This document shows, in pieces, positions 37,031 through 45,053 of a stretch of 64,000 nt of DNA. The stretch's first letter is position 1, and the number at the start of each line of letters is the position of its first letter. Under the pieces are notes generated by a model. It was not told where the DNA came from, searched no databases, and worked only from the letters and a program-made list of their open reading frames with translations. The translations under genes and the position numbers were made by a program. This DNA comes from Clostridia bacterium. Its GTDB lineage: Bacteria; Bacillota; Clostridia; Oscillospirales; Acutalibacteraceae. The stretch lies in assembly GCA_017521425.1 (NCBI GenBank), contig JAFXCQ010000004.1:48991-112990 (forward strand), read 5' to 3'.

Positions 37031-37870
37031 ATGAAAATCAAGTATTATGGTACTGCAGCGGCAGAAGGGATTCCAGGTTTATTCTGTTCCTGCGAAATTT
37101 GTGAAAATGCAAGAAAAATGGGTGGAAAAAATATAAGAACCCGTTCTCAGACTGTTATTGATGACGAGCTTATGATCGATTTTTCTGCCGATACATATTT
37201 TCACGTTTTAAACTATGGACTTGATTTAAGAAAAATAAAAGCATGTCTTATAACACACGGTCATGACGACCATTGTTACCCTTATGATTTTCATTACAGA
37301 GGGTATGGTTATGCATATTTTATGAATGAAAATGAAAAAAAACCTTTAGAAATTTATTCCACAAAAAACTCTTCAAAAGAGATTTTACCAATTGTTGAAC
37401 AGATAAGAAACCGCGATGAAAATTCTGTAAACTGGAATGAAATAGTGCCTTTTAATGCTTATGAAATTTCTGGTTATAAGGTTACACCTTTAAAGGCAGA
37501 CCATGCAAGAGAATTGAATCCTGTTATTTATATAATTGAAAAAGATAAAAAAGCAATTCTCTATGCTCATGATACTGGTTATTTTTTAGATGAAACCTGG
37601 GAATACATAGAAAAAAGTAATATAAAATTTAATTTTGTTTCACTCGACTGTACTTCTATTCTTAATGAAAATGCGTATTCAAATCATATGGGAATGAAGG
37701 CATGTAATGAGGTAAAACAAAGACTTTTAAAGAAAAATGCCGATGAAAATACAGTTTTCTGTCTTCACCATTTTTCGCACAATGGTAAATTAAATCACGA
37801 AGATTTAGTAAATGAAGCAAAGAAAATTGGTTTTGAGGTTACATACGATACAGTAGAATTTGAAATTTAA
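37031..37870 (+). CDS. PhnP-like metallo-beta-lactamase-fold hydrolase
   Basis: Resembles PhnP-type phosphodiesterases of the MBL fold. Early cysteines in GLFCSCEICENARK (near 16-29) match the extra zinc site of PhnP. The metal motif is LITHGHDDH (near 76-84), with further ligands in ADHAREL (near 160), HDTGY (near 185) and terminal LHHFSHNG (near 245). There are no phn genes nearby, so a general cyclic phosphodiester hydrolase or RNA/nucleotide role is as likely as phosphonate use. Start ATG 37031 follows GGAAG; the in-frame GTG at 37019 lacks a site. Followed after 17 bases by rarA. Confidence 0.82.
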   Translation: MKIKYYGTAAAEGIPGLFCSCEICENARKMGGKNIRTRSQTVIDDELMIDFSADTYFHVLNYGLDLRKIKACLITHGHDDHCYPYDFHYRGYGYAYFMNENEKKPLEIYSTKNSSKEILPIVEQIRNRDENSVNWNEIVPFNAYEISGYKVTPLKADHARELNPVIYIIEKDKKAILYAHDTGYFLDETWEYIEKSNIKFNFVSLDCTSILNENAYSNHMGMKACNEVKQRLLKKNADENTVFCLHHFSHNGKLNHEDLVNEAKKIGFEVTYDTVEFEI

Positions 37871-37887
37871 AATTCAGGAGAAAAATT

Positions 37888-39162
37888 ATGGCAACACCAC
37901 TTGCAGACAGAATCCGTCCGCAGACTATTGATGAAATGGTCGGTCAACAGCACTTAATTGGTGAAAACAAGCCTTTAAGAAATATAATAGAATCTGGCAC
38001 AGTACCAAATATGATTTTTTATGGTCCATCCGGTACCGGCAAAACAACTCTTGCAAGAATGATTGCAAAAAAGACCGACAGAACCTTAAGAAAATTAAAT
38101 TGTACAACTGCATCTACACAGGATATAAGAGATATTTTTGATGAGCTTAACACCTTCAATTCGCCAAACGGAATTCTTTTATATCTTGATGAGATTCAAT
38201 ATTTTAATAAAAAGCAACAGCAGACACTTTTAGAATTTATAGAGAATGGTTCAATAACATTAATTGCATCAACTACTGAAAATCCATATTTTTATGTTTA
38301 TAGTGCAATTTTAAGTCGTTCTTCTGTTTTTGAATTCAAATCTGTCACACCTGAAGAAGCAGTAAAAGCGGTTAACAGAGGATTTGAAATTTTAGCAAAA
38401 GAATATGAGGAAGTATTTTTAATTGAAGATGGAGTTTCTTTACATATTGCAACTGCATCCGGTGGGGATGTAAGAAAATCTTTAAATGCAGTTGAGCTTT
38501 GTGTACTCTCAGCAAATCCACCAAAACCGGATGAAAAAAGAGTTATATCTCTTGAAAATGCAAAAGCACTCACACAAAAAAGTGCTATGCGTTATGACAG
38601 AGAAGGTGACGAGCATTACGATATACTTTCTGCATTCCAAAAATCTATGCGAGGCTCTGACCCTGATGCCGCAATTCACTATTTAGCAAGGCTTTTAGAG
38701 GCAGGCGATATGACCTCTGCTATAAGGCGACTTTTAGTTTGTGCCGCAGAGGATGTTGGACTTGCTTACCCTTCTATTTTACCAATAGTAAAAGCGGCAA
38801 CAGATATTGCTTTACAGGTTGGTATGCCTGAGGCAAGATTACCTTTAGCAGATGCAGTTATTCTTGTATGTAACTCACCAAAATCTAACACTGCTCACAA
38901 TGCTATAAATGCGGCAATGGCAGATTTACAAAAAGGAAAATCAGGCCCTATTCCGCGTCAGCTTCAGAATAAGCATTTTGATGGAGACGATGCAGAAGTA
39001 AAAGGTCAGTTTTATAAATATCCGCACGACTACCCAAACAGATGGGTAGAGCAACAGTATTTACCCGATGTTCTTAAAAATGCCCGTTACTACGAGTATG
39101 GGGATAACAAGCAGGAACAGGCAGCGAAAGAATATTGGTTAAAAATAAAAAATAAAAGGTAG
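37888..39162 (+). CDS. rarA: Replication-associated recombination protein RarA (MgsA)
   Basis: AAA+ ATPase acting at stalled forks, related to clamp-loader subunits. It opens PLADRIRPQTIDEMVGQQHL. Walker A is FYGPSGTGKTTLARMIA (about 49-65), Walker B ILLYLDEIQYFNKKQQQ (about 100-116), sensor region STTENPYFYVYSAILSRS, and the C-terminal tetramer domain has AEDVGLAYPSILPI and KSNTAHNAINAAM. The length (424 aa) is normal. AGGAG precedes ATG 37888. Read with the PhnP-like gene and probably with the two membrane genes downstream. Confidence 0.95.
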   Translation: MATPLADRIRPQTIDEMVGQQHLIGENKPLRNIIESGTVPNMIFYGPSGTGKTTLARMIAKKTDRTLRKLNCTTASTQDIRDIFDELNTFNSPNGILLYLDEIQYFNKKQQQTLLEFIENGSITLIASTTENPYFYVYSAILSRSSVFEFKSVTPEEAVKAVNRGFEILAKEYEEVFLIEDGVSLHIATASGGDVRKSLNAVELCVLSANPPKPDEKRVISLENAKALTQKSAMRYDREGDEHYDILSAFQKSMRGSDPDAAIHYLARLLEAGDMTSAIRRLLVCAAEDVGLAYPSILPIVKAATDIALQVGMPEARLPLADAVILVCNSPKSNTAHNAINAAMADLQKGKSGPIPRQLQNKHFDGDDAEVKGQFYKYPHDYPNRWVEQQYLPDVLKNARYYEYGDNKQEQAAKEYWLKIKNKR

Positions 39163-39173
39163 GAGAATTTTTT

Positions 39174-39755
39174 ATGAAAAAGATTATGGCAATTCTTTTA
39201 TCACTTATTCTTGCTTTTTGTTTTTCAACACTTGCTTTTGCAACCGGTGAAGAAAAAACAGACGAAGCAGCTTCAAGTGACGAATTTGTTTACACCGACG
39301 GTGCAGACGAATATTCAGATGGAACAGATGATATATTAGCAGATATTTACGGTGAAGATTTTGCTGCTTCACTCGAAAATGGTGAAGTAGACCCTTACGC
39401 ACTTCTTGAAGAAATGGGTATGGAAAAATCTACTGTAATAGTAGCAATGCTCTTAATTTTTGCAGTTTTACTTTTTGTTCCTGTACTTATAGTTTTAATT
39501 GTATTTATTTCTAAAAACAGCAAACTTAAATCAAAAATCAAAAATTACGAATTAACTTATGGTGTAGTTTATGATAAAGAAGTATTAAAGGATATGGCAA
39601 ATATTCCACCACAGAATTATAATTATAATCCCCAGACTTTTGTGCCACAGTATCCTGTGAATAATCCTCCAGAACAAAATCAGGATATTTCTGCTTTTAC
39701 TGATGCACTTAAAAGCGAAACAAATAAAGAAAATAATGACGGAGGTAATTTATAA
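39174..39755 (+). CDS. Exported acidic single-span protein A, paired with the next gene
   Basis: A 193-residue protein: signal peptide MKKIMAILLSLILAFCFSTLAFA (shown here in part: MAILLSLILAFCFSTLAFA), an acidic surface region of about 55 residues (EEKTDEAASSDEF...), a membrane helix near 85-110 and a cytoplasmic tail. Just inside the membrane it has SKNSKLKSKIKNYELTYGVV, closely similar to the next protein, then an Asn/Pro/Gln-rich tail. The stop overlaps the following ATG by one base (39755). Family not recognised. It lies 12 bases after rarA. Confidence 0.7.
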   Translation: MKKIMAILLSLILAFCFSTLAFATGEEKTDEAASSDEFVYTDGADEYSDGTDDILADIYGEDFAASLENGEVDPYALLEEMGMEKSTVIVAMLLIFAVLLFVPVLIVLIVFISKNSKLKSKIKNYELTYGVVYDKEVLKDMANIPPQNYNYNPQTFVPQYPVNNPPEQNQDISAFTDALKSETNKENNDGGNL

Positions 39756-40723
39756 TGAAAAAGAAAATTTTATCTTTAATTATTGCCGTTTGTATTTTTG
39801 TTTTACCATTAACAGTAATTTCTTTTGCAGGTGATGAAGATAATTCTGTTTTAAACAGTGCTTTCTATATTGATACAAAAGAAAAAAGTGATATTATTTG
39901 TTATGTTGAAGAAGAGGAAGTAACATTCGAAATAGGAAAAAATACTGACGATTTTGATGGCGATTTTGACGAGATTCCTTATCAATATGTTTATGTTTCA
40001 GTTTTTGAAAATACACAAGGAATAGATGATATCGAAAAATTAAAAATTGAAAAAAATGCTATTTTCGATTATTTTGTTGGAGAATATCTTTATTTATATG
40101 AGGATACAGAATTTGAATCAGAAGTTTCTGAAATCAATGGTTATAAGTGTCTCAAATATTCTGCTGTTGAAGATGATATGTTCTTTTACACAATTTATAT
40201 TTTAGCAACAAAAGAAAATATTTATTGCTTCTGTACTGAAACAGATAATGAAAATGCTGGCTTTATAAAAAATGCACTTGCTTCATTCACAATTAACGGT
40301 ACCTTATTAGATGGTGACTCACATAAAAATGAAGTTGATTTTACAAATGCACCAGATTATAAAGCACAAGCAGAAGAATATGGCTTTGGTATGACAGATT
40401 TTGCTGCTTTTGATGAAGAAACAAACAGCGCTGCAAGAATCGGTATGCTTATAATGATGCTTCCATTTATAATTCTTCTTGTTGTTACAATTATTATGAT
40501 TGTTAAATATTCAAAGAATAAGAAGATTCTTGAACAGTATGAAAAAACATACGGTGTAATGGGTATGGGAATGCAACCATATATGATGAATAATCAGATG
40601 AATTATGGTGCACCTATGAATAATTCATATTTTCCAAATCAACCAATGCAACAACCAACACAACCAATGAATCAGAATTATCAGGCACCAACTGATAGTG
40701 ACGGTCAAAATAATAATTTCTAA
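39755..40723 (+). CDS. Exported single-span protein B, paralogous tail
   Basis: A 322-residue protein: signal peptide (KILSLIIAVCIFVLPLTVIS), an extracellular domain of about 200 residues rich in Asp/Glu and Phe/Tyr, a membrane helix near 225-250 (IGMLIMMLPFIILLVVTIIM) and a cytoplasmic Met/Asn/Pro/Gln-rich tail. The juxtamembrane segment KYSKNKKILEQYEKTYGVMG parallels protein A, so the two share topology and a YE(x)TYGV motif. The extracellular part has the pattern of a folded lipoprotein-like domain (YVYVSVFENTQGIDDIEKLK). Function unknown; the translationally coupled pair suggests a complex. Confidence 0.7.
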   Translation: MKKKILSLIIAVCIFVLPLTVISFAGDEDNSVLNSAFYIDTKEKSDIICYVEEEEVTFEIGKNTDDFDGDFDEIPYQYVYVSVFENTQGIDDIEKLKIEKNAIFDYFVGEYLYLYEDTEFESEVSEINGYKCLKYSAVEDDMFFYTIYILATKENIYCFCTETDNENAGFIKNALASFTINGTLLDGDSHKNEVDFTNAPDYKAQAEEYGFGMTDFAAFDEETNSAARIGMLIMMLPFIILLVVTIIMIVKYSKNKKILEQYEKTYGVMGMGMQPYMMNNQMNYGAPMNNSYFPNQPMQQPTQPMNQNYQAPTDSDGQNNNF

Positions 40724-40746
40724 AAAAGAAAAAAGAGGGTATTACT

Positions 40747-41592
40747 ATGTACAATTTTCCAATTGGTGTAATCATCAACAGTTTCCGCACTGACATTCCT
40801 ACTGCAGTAAAAAAAGCGGCAGAGGTAGGAGCACAGGGTATTCAGGTTTATGCTACATCAGGAGAGATGGCTCCAGAAAATCTTGTAGGAGCAAAAAGAA
40901 AAGAATTTTTAGATTTAGTTAAATCTAACGGTCTTGTTATTTCTGCTCTTTGCGGTGACTTAGGTGGAGGCGGTTTTTCTTTTAAAGAAAAAAACCCTGA
41001 CAAGATTGAAAAATCAAAAAGAATTTTAGACCTTGCAAAAGAGCTTGAAACAAATGTTGTTACTACTCACATCGGCGTTGTTCCGGGTGATAAAAATCAC
41101 GACAGATATAAGGTTATGCAAGAAGCTTGTCACGAGCTTGCAGAATATGCAGATTCTATTGATGCACACTTTGCTATTGAAACAGGTCCTGAAACATCTG
41201 CAGTTTTAAAAGAGTTCCTTGACTCACTCGGCTCAACAGGTGTTGGTGTAAACCTTGACCCTGCTAATTTAGTTATGGTTACAGGCGATGACCCTGTTAA
41301 AGCAGTTTACAATCTTCAGAAGTACATAGTACACACTCATGCAAAAGATGGTAAGCAAATCTTCTATAAAGACCCTGAAATTATTTATGGTATGAAGCAA
41401 GAGGTAATTGTTACAGAAGATTCATTCCTTGAGGTTCCATTAGGCGAAGGTTCTGTTCCATTTAAGGAATACCTCGAAGCGCTTACAGATATTGGCTACA
41501 AGGGCTTCCTTACAATCGAAAGAGAAGTAGGCGATAAGCCAGAGGTTGATATAAGAAAAGCTGTAGAATTTCTTGAAGCACTTAAAAAATAA
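40747..41592 (+). CDS. Sugar phosphate isomerase/epimerase-like TIM barrel
   Basis: A 281-residue barrel of the xylose-isomerase/AP-endonuclease-2 superfamily. Recognisable blocks are VGAQGIQVYATSGEM (near 27-41), VVTTHIGVVPG (near 98), FAIETGPE (near 140), GVNLDPANLVM (near 165), IVHTHAKDG (near 195) and LTIERE (near 258), with Glu, Asp, His and Glu as probable metal ligands. The substrate is unknown, probably a ketose or inositol derivative. It starts 23 bases after protein B, so may share its transcript. It is only distantly like the barrel at 20699. Confidence 0.8.
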   Translation: MYNFPIGVIINSFRTDIPTAVKKAAEVGAQGIQVYATSGEMAPENLVGAKRKEFLDLVKSNGLVISALCGDLGGGGFSFKEKNPDKIEKSKRILDLAKELETNVVTTHIGVVPGDKNHDRYKVMQEACHELAEYADSIDAHFAIETGPETSAVLKEFLDSLGSTGVGVNLDPANLVMVTGDDPVKAVYNLQKYIVHTHAKDGKQIFYKDPEIIYGMKQEVIVTEDSFLEVPLGEGSVPFKEYLEALTDIGYKGFLTIEREVGDKPEVDIRKAVEFLEALKK

Positions 41593-41636
41593 GTAGTGCT
41601 AAGTGCTGAATGCTGAGTTAAGGGAATATACCTTGA

Positions 41637-41833
41637 AATTAAAAATGAAAAATTAAGAATTAAAAATTTCGGGGCAAAGCCGATTATAATTATTTATCGA
41701 TTAAATAAAATAAGTTCTATCATTTTAGTTTACGAACTTTAAATGATAGAACTTATCTTTTTGTTATTTAATTATAATTGCCGACCGCAGGTCCCACAAT
41801 TTTTAATTTTTCATTTTTAATTCTTAATTATAT
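41637..41833. repeat. Complete nested-palindrome element (best example, 197 bp)
   Basis: Outer AT arms (aaattaaaaatgaaaaatta... and ...tttttcatttttaattctt) are complementary. Inside these are cggggcaaagccgattataa on the left and gccgaccgcaggtcccaca on the right, and in the centre a hairpin with arms ataagttctatcatttta and ttaaatgatagaacttat (41710-41757). It separates two convergent genes and can terminate both. Confidence 0.7.
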
Positions 41834-41852
41834 TGCACTCAGCACTTTTCTG

Positions 41853-43481
41853 TTAAGCTTTCTTTTTAGTAACAGCTTTAATTACAAACAATGTTGCAAC
41901 TGTTAATACTACAAGAATCGGGAGAGTAACAAGTGCATATTTTTCAGGAAGGAAACCTGCGATTATGTAACCAATGAAAGAAATTGCAGCAACTGTTACT
42001 GCGTATGGAATCTGTGTTGAAACGTGATTTAAGTGGTCACAACGAGCACCTGCAGAAGACATAATTGTTGTATCTGAAATAGGTGAGCAGTGGTCACCGC
42101 AAACAGCACCTGCAAGACAAGCAGACATACCGATTGTACCTAATGTGCTACCTACCGGGAATACTGCAAGTACGATTGGAATAAGAATACCGAATGTCCC
42201 CCATGATGTACCTGTTGAGAAAGCAATAAAGCAAGCAACTAAGAAGATGATTGCAGGTAAGAAGTTATGAAGAGCACCTGCATTTGCCATTGCATTTTCA
42301 ACAAAACCAGAAGCATCGAGTAAGTTTGTCATATTTTTAAGAGTTGTTGCCATTGTGAGAATGAGGAGGGCAGGAACCATTGCAGTAAAGCCTTTTGGGA
42401 TACATTCCATAGCATCCTTGAAAGAAATAACTCTTCTTGCAATTAAATAAATAATTGTAACAACGAGTGCAATAAGTCCACCCCAAGGAAGACCAACTGT
42501 TGCGTCAGTATTTGCGAATGCATCAATAAATCCTAATGAGCCGTCATATTGTGATGCAGCGAATACCCATTCTTCACCCATACATCTGCCAACATAAACA
42601 AGTGAGAATACACTGATAGCAATAAGAATGATGATAGGTAAAACTAAATCAATAACTTTACCTTTACCTTTTTCAACACTTTCTGCTTCATCGTTTGCTT
42701 TAATTTCACCTGATGTGAAAAGGTCACCTTTTAAAGCATTAGTTTCGTGAAGCTTCATTGGACCGTAATCGAATTTCATTAAAGTAAGAGCAATAATGAA
42801 AACGAATGTCATAAGTGAGTAGAAGTTGAATGGAATTGCACTACAGAAAAGAGTGATACCATTTACACCTTCAGGAGCATAAGAAGAAACTGCTGCTGCC
42901 CATGAAGAAATAGGAGCAATCATACAAATAGGTGCCGCAGTAGCATCTATTAAGTAAGCAAGCTTCGCACGTGATATTTTTGTTTTGTCTGTAACAGGGC
43001 GCATAACTGAACCAACTGTCAAGCAGTTAAAATAGTCATCGATAAAAATAAGTACACCAAAAAGGAATGTTGCAATTGATGCACCAATTTTTGTTTTGAT
43101 GTGTTTTGATGCCCATTCACCGAATGCAGCCGAACCACCTGCTTTGTTAATAAGTGCAACCATTGCACCTAAAAGAACAAGGAAGATGAAAATACCAGCA
43201 TTACCTGAAACAGCACTGATGAAACCATCACTAACAACTGCACCAACTGTGTGAAGTCCGTTAAATGATGTTGCTAAAAGACCACCTACTACAATACCAA
43301 CAAAAAGAGAAGAATAAACTTCTTTTGTGATAAGTGCAAGGCAAATTGCAATTACAGGTGGTAACAATGCCCATAATGTGCTTGTTGCACTTGTTGCCGG
43401 AGCCATAAAAGCACAAGCTACAATGAATGCAACAACTACTAAGCAAAGTAAAATTTTAGGAATAAACTTTTTTGCTTTCAT
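41853..43481 (-). CDS. nhaC: Na+/H+ antiporter, NhaC family
   Basis: A 542-residue integral membrane protein with about 12 hydrophobic segments. The family core GVLIFIDDYFNCLTVGSVMRPVTDK (seen near residues 140-165; IDDYFNCLTVGSVMRP is the recognisable part), AAPICMIAPISSWAAAVSSY and SCLAGAVCGDHCSPISDTTI near 450 are all present. Probable role: sodium extrusion coupled to proton (or another substrate) uptake. GGAGG stands before ATG 43481. Single gene; a sodium cycle is also suggested by the decarboxylase-like genes at 60-62 kb. Confidence 0.9.
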   Translation of the reverse strand: MKAKKFIPKILLCLVVVAFIVACAFMAPATSATSTLWALLPPVIAICLALITKEVYSSLFVGIVVGGLLATSFNGLHTVGAVVSDGFISAVSGNAGIFIFLVLLGAMVALINKAGGSAAFGEWASKHIKTKIGASIATFLFGVLIFIDDYFNCLTVGSVMRPVTDKTKISRAKLAYLIDATAAPICMIAPISSWAAAVSSYAPEGVNGITLFCSAIPFNFYSLMTFVFIIALTLMKFDYGPMKLHETNALKGDLFTSGEIKANDEAESVEKGKGKVIDLVLPIIILIAISVFSLVYVGRCMGEEWVFAASQYDGSLGFIDAFANTDATVGLPWGGLIALVVTIIYLIARRVISFKDAMECIPKGFTAMVPALLILTMATTLKNMTNLLDASGFVENAMANAGALHNFLPAIIFLVACFIAFSTGTSWGTFGILIPIVLAVFPVGSTLGTIGMSACLAGAVCGDHCSPISDTTIMSSAGARCDHLNHVSTQIPYAVTVAAISFIGYIIAGFLPEKYALVTLPILVVLTVATLFVIKAVTKKKA

Positions 43482-43574
43482 TTTTATACCTCCAATTGTT
43501 TGTGTTAATTTTACATTTTTTTACACATTTTTCATATTAACACATTTGTTGGAGAAATACAAGGTTTTTTTATA

Positions 43575-43677
43575 GAGGAATTAGGAAACAGGAAATAGGA
43601 ATCAGGGATTTACTATAAACACAGACATCCTATCATTTGTAGTAGATGCTAAATCAAACTTTAAATGATAGGATATT
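43575..43677. repeat. Nested-palindrome repeat adjoining the MITE
   Basis: Word arms aggaattaggaaacaggaaa on the left (the complement lies beyond the MITE at about 43943-43965) and an inner hairpin catcctatcattt / aaatgataggat at 43627-43674. The MITE has inserted just to its right, splitting the outer arms. Confidence 0.6.
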
Positions 43678-43680
43678 CTA

Positions 43681-43937
43681 GGGTGAAAGGAATTATCCGA
43701 ACCTTGTTTTTTATAGACGGATTTCCGTTCACTCTTCGTTAAAATACTCGCAAATCCGTGAAGGATTCGCTCCGTTTTTGCCTTGATTGACCAAAAATCC
43801 GTTCTATAAAAAATCTTCGACCTATAAAGCGAAAGATTTTCATTGGATTTTTTGTGTTGAGGGCGAAGTAAGGCTGAAACACCAAAAAGACTTGAAAATA
43901 CTCGCTTTTAGGCAGGTTCGGATAACTCATTTCACCC
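43681..43937 (-). mobile_element. TA-flanked MITE, copy 2 (257 bp, inverted)
   Basis: GGGTGAAAGGAATTATCC at the left and GGATAACTCATTTCACCC at the right form the terminal inverted repeats, flanked by TA at 43679-43680 and 43938-43939. The interior is the reverse of copies 1 and 3, with the same aaaaatccgtctat and accaaaaatcc segments. Confidence 0.85.
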
Positions 43938-43968
43938 TAATCTAACTCCTATTTCCTGATTTCTGAAC

Positions 43969-44664
43969 TTACTTTCCCATAAGTTCAAGTGGCTCTACAA
44001 TTTCGCCATTATGAGTAATTTCAAAATGCAAATGAGCGCCTTCCATTTTTTCGGATGGTATTTCGCCAAGATATCCGATTATTGTTTCTATATTTACTTC
44101 AGAATTTTCTTCTACAGTTAAAGTATCTTTATTAAGTCCACAGTATTTTGCAGTGACTCCGTTACCGTGGTCTATAAGAACACAGGTTCCGAAAATTGCA
44201 TCATCATAAATTGCAATCACTTCACCATAGCTTATAGCAACAACTGCTCCGCCTTCTTCACCTGTAAAGTCAATACCATTATGTGTTCGCCAGTCTCCCA
44301 TAGTTTTAGAATAAACAGGATTCATATTACTGTAATCTTTAATAATCTGGTTACCAAATGGTAAGCAATAATAATCTTTATAAGGTTTATTATATTTGTC
44401 ATCAGTTGTATTTTTTTCTGTTTCAGTTCTTGTGTCTGGTACATTGGTTATATTTTGTCTTACTGTTTCTTCCGGTAAAATAGTAGTAACTTCTGTTAAA
44501 CTTGATTTTGATGGGATATTTTCTTCCAAACTATTTATTTTACCAAGATTTTTTTCTGTTGAAATTTTAGAAAACATTAAAGCCCCTAATGCTATTACGA
44601 TTGTAAATGCATAGGCAATTTTAAATTTTCTGTTTGTTTTAGAATTTCTTTCTTCATTATTCAT
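43969..44664 (-). CDS. Membrane-anchored M23 (LytM) peptidase-like protein, SpoIIQ-type
   Basis: A 231-residue protein with a short cytoplasmic start, one membrane helix (residues 14-28, FKIAYAFTIVIALGALMFS), a Thr/Glu-rich stalk and a C-terminal LytM domain (about 105-231). The zinc ligands HNGIDF and HLHFE are visible. The last strand EPLELM is typical. The layout resembles SpoIIQ of spore formers and also general anchored M23 endopeptidases; no SpoIIIA genes are near. AAGGATT precedes the start. It lies downstream of the RNA candidate at 44745-44887, whose terminator separates them. Confidence 0.8.
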   Translation of the reverse strand: MNNEERNSKTNRKFKIAYAFTIVIALGALMFSKISTEKNLGKINSLEENIPSKSSLTEVTTILPEETVRQNITNVPDTRTETEKNTTDDKYNKPYKDYYCLPFGNQIIKDYSNMNPVYSKTMGDWRTHNGIDFTGEEGGAVVAISYGEVIAIYDDAIFGTCVLIDHGNGVTAKYCGLNKDTLTVEENSEVNIETIIGYLGEIPSEKMEGAHLHFEITHNGEIVEPLELMGK

Positions 44665-44744
44665 AACATAATAATCCTTTCTTATTTTGAAATGTACAAT
44701 TATGTTATTGACTGAAAATTAAGAAATATTCAAATAAAAAGAAA

Positions 44745-44887
44745 AACAACGACTGAGGGGACAGTCGTTGTCTTCCGGCGTCAGTATAACACTCATACGC
44801 CAAGGTTTACTTGAGGAGGGGTCCATCTTTAGCATAACACTAAAGATAAGTAACTAATACTCGGGTGCGGCTCCCTTTCTTAGCACG
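44745..44887 (-). ncRNA. Structured small RNA candidate with own terminator
   Basis: On the minus strand a -10 TATACT (44893-44898; poor -35) precedes a G+C-richer tract unlike the AT-rich flanks. It starts GGGAGCCGCACCCGAG, then GTTACTT pairing with AAGTAAAC around a hairpin (TCTTTAG-TGTTATG-CTAAAGA), then the hairpin GGCGT...ACGCC with a second GTGTTAT, then a terminator (44746-44771) and T5. The doubled GTGTTAT loops suggest conserved structure. I cannot name the family. It could be a leader of the M23 gene or an independent RNA; the terminator favours the latter. Confidence 0.6.
44746..44771 (-). terminator. Terminator of the RNA candidate
   Basis: Stem ACAACGACTG / CAGTCGTTGT with a six-base loop; on the minus strand it runs into TTTTTC. 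Confidence 0.88.
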
Positions 44888-44974
44888 CGTTAAGTATAAA
44901 CTATATTTATGAATAAAAAATGAATTAAATAATAATGAAATGCTAAAAGTTGTTAGAGAAATGTTAAACGACTA

Positions 44975-45037
44975 TGTTTCACGAGAAACATAAATAAAAA
45001 ATATGTTTCACACAAAACGAGTGTTTCATGTGAAACA
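44975..45037. promoter_or_regulatory. parS-like cluster (ParB binding sites)
   Basis: Three 16-base sites match TGTTTCACGTGAAACA: TGTTTCACGAGAAACA at 44975-44990 (one mismatch), TGTTTCACACAAAACG at 45004-45019 (half conserved) and TGTTTCATGTGAAACA at 45022-45037 (one mismatch). The location about 9 kb from dnaA, between genes, fits chromosomal parS. The parAB genes are not in the window. Confidence 0.8.
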
Positions 45038-45053
45038 TATTTATAATTATTTA

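Noticed and set aside
43739..43930. 63-residue frame inside MITE copy 2
   Set aside because: Not preserved in the other two copies and begins and ends within the repeat.
44745..44887. c-di-AMP (ydaO) riboswitch controlling the M23 peptidase
   Set aside because: Only the CCGCACCCGA phrase fits; the other conserved aptamer segments are missing, and a terminator separates the RNA from the gene.
44975..45037. Terminator hairpins for the EF-G-like gene
   Set aside because: The palindromes are 16 bases with no loop and lack T runs; they match the parS consensus better.
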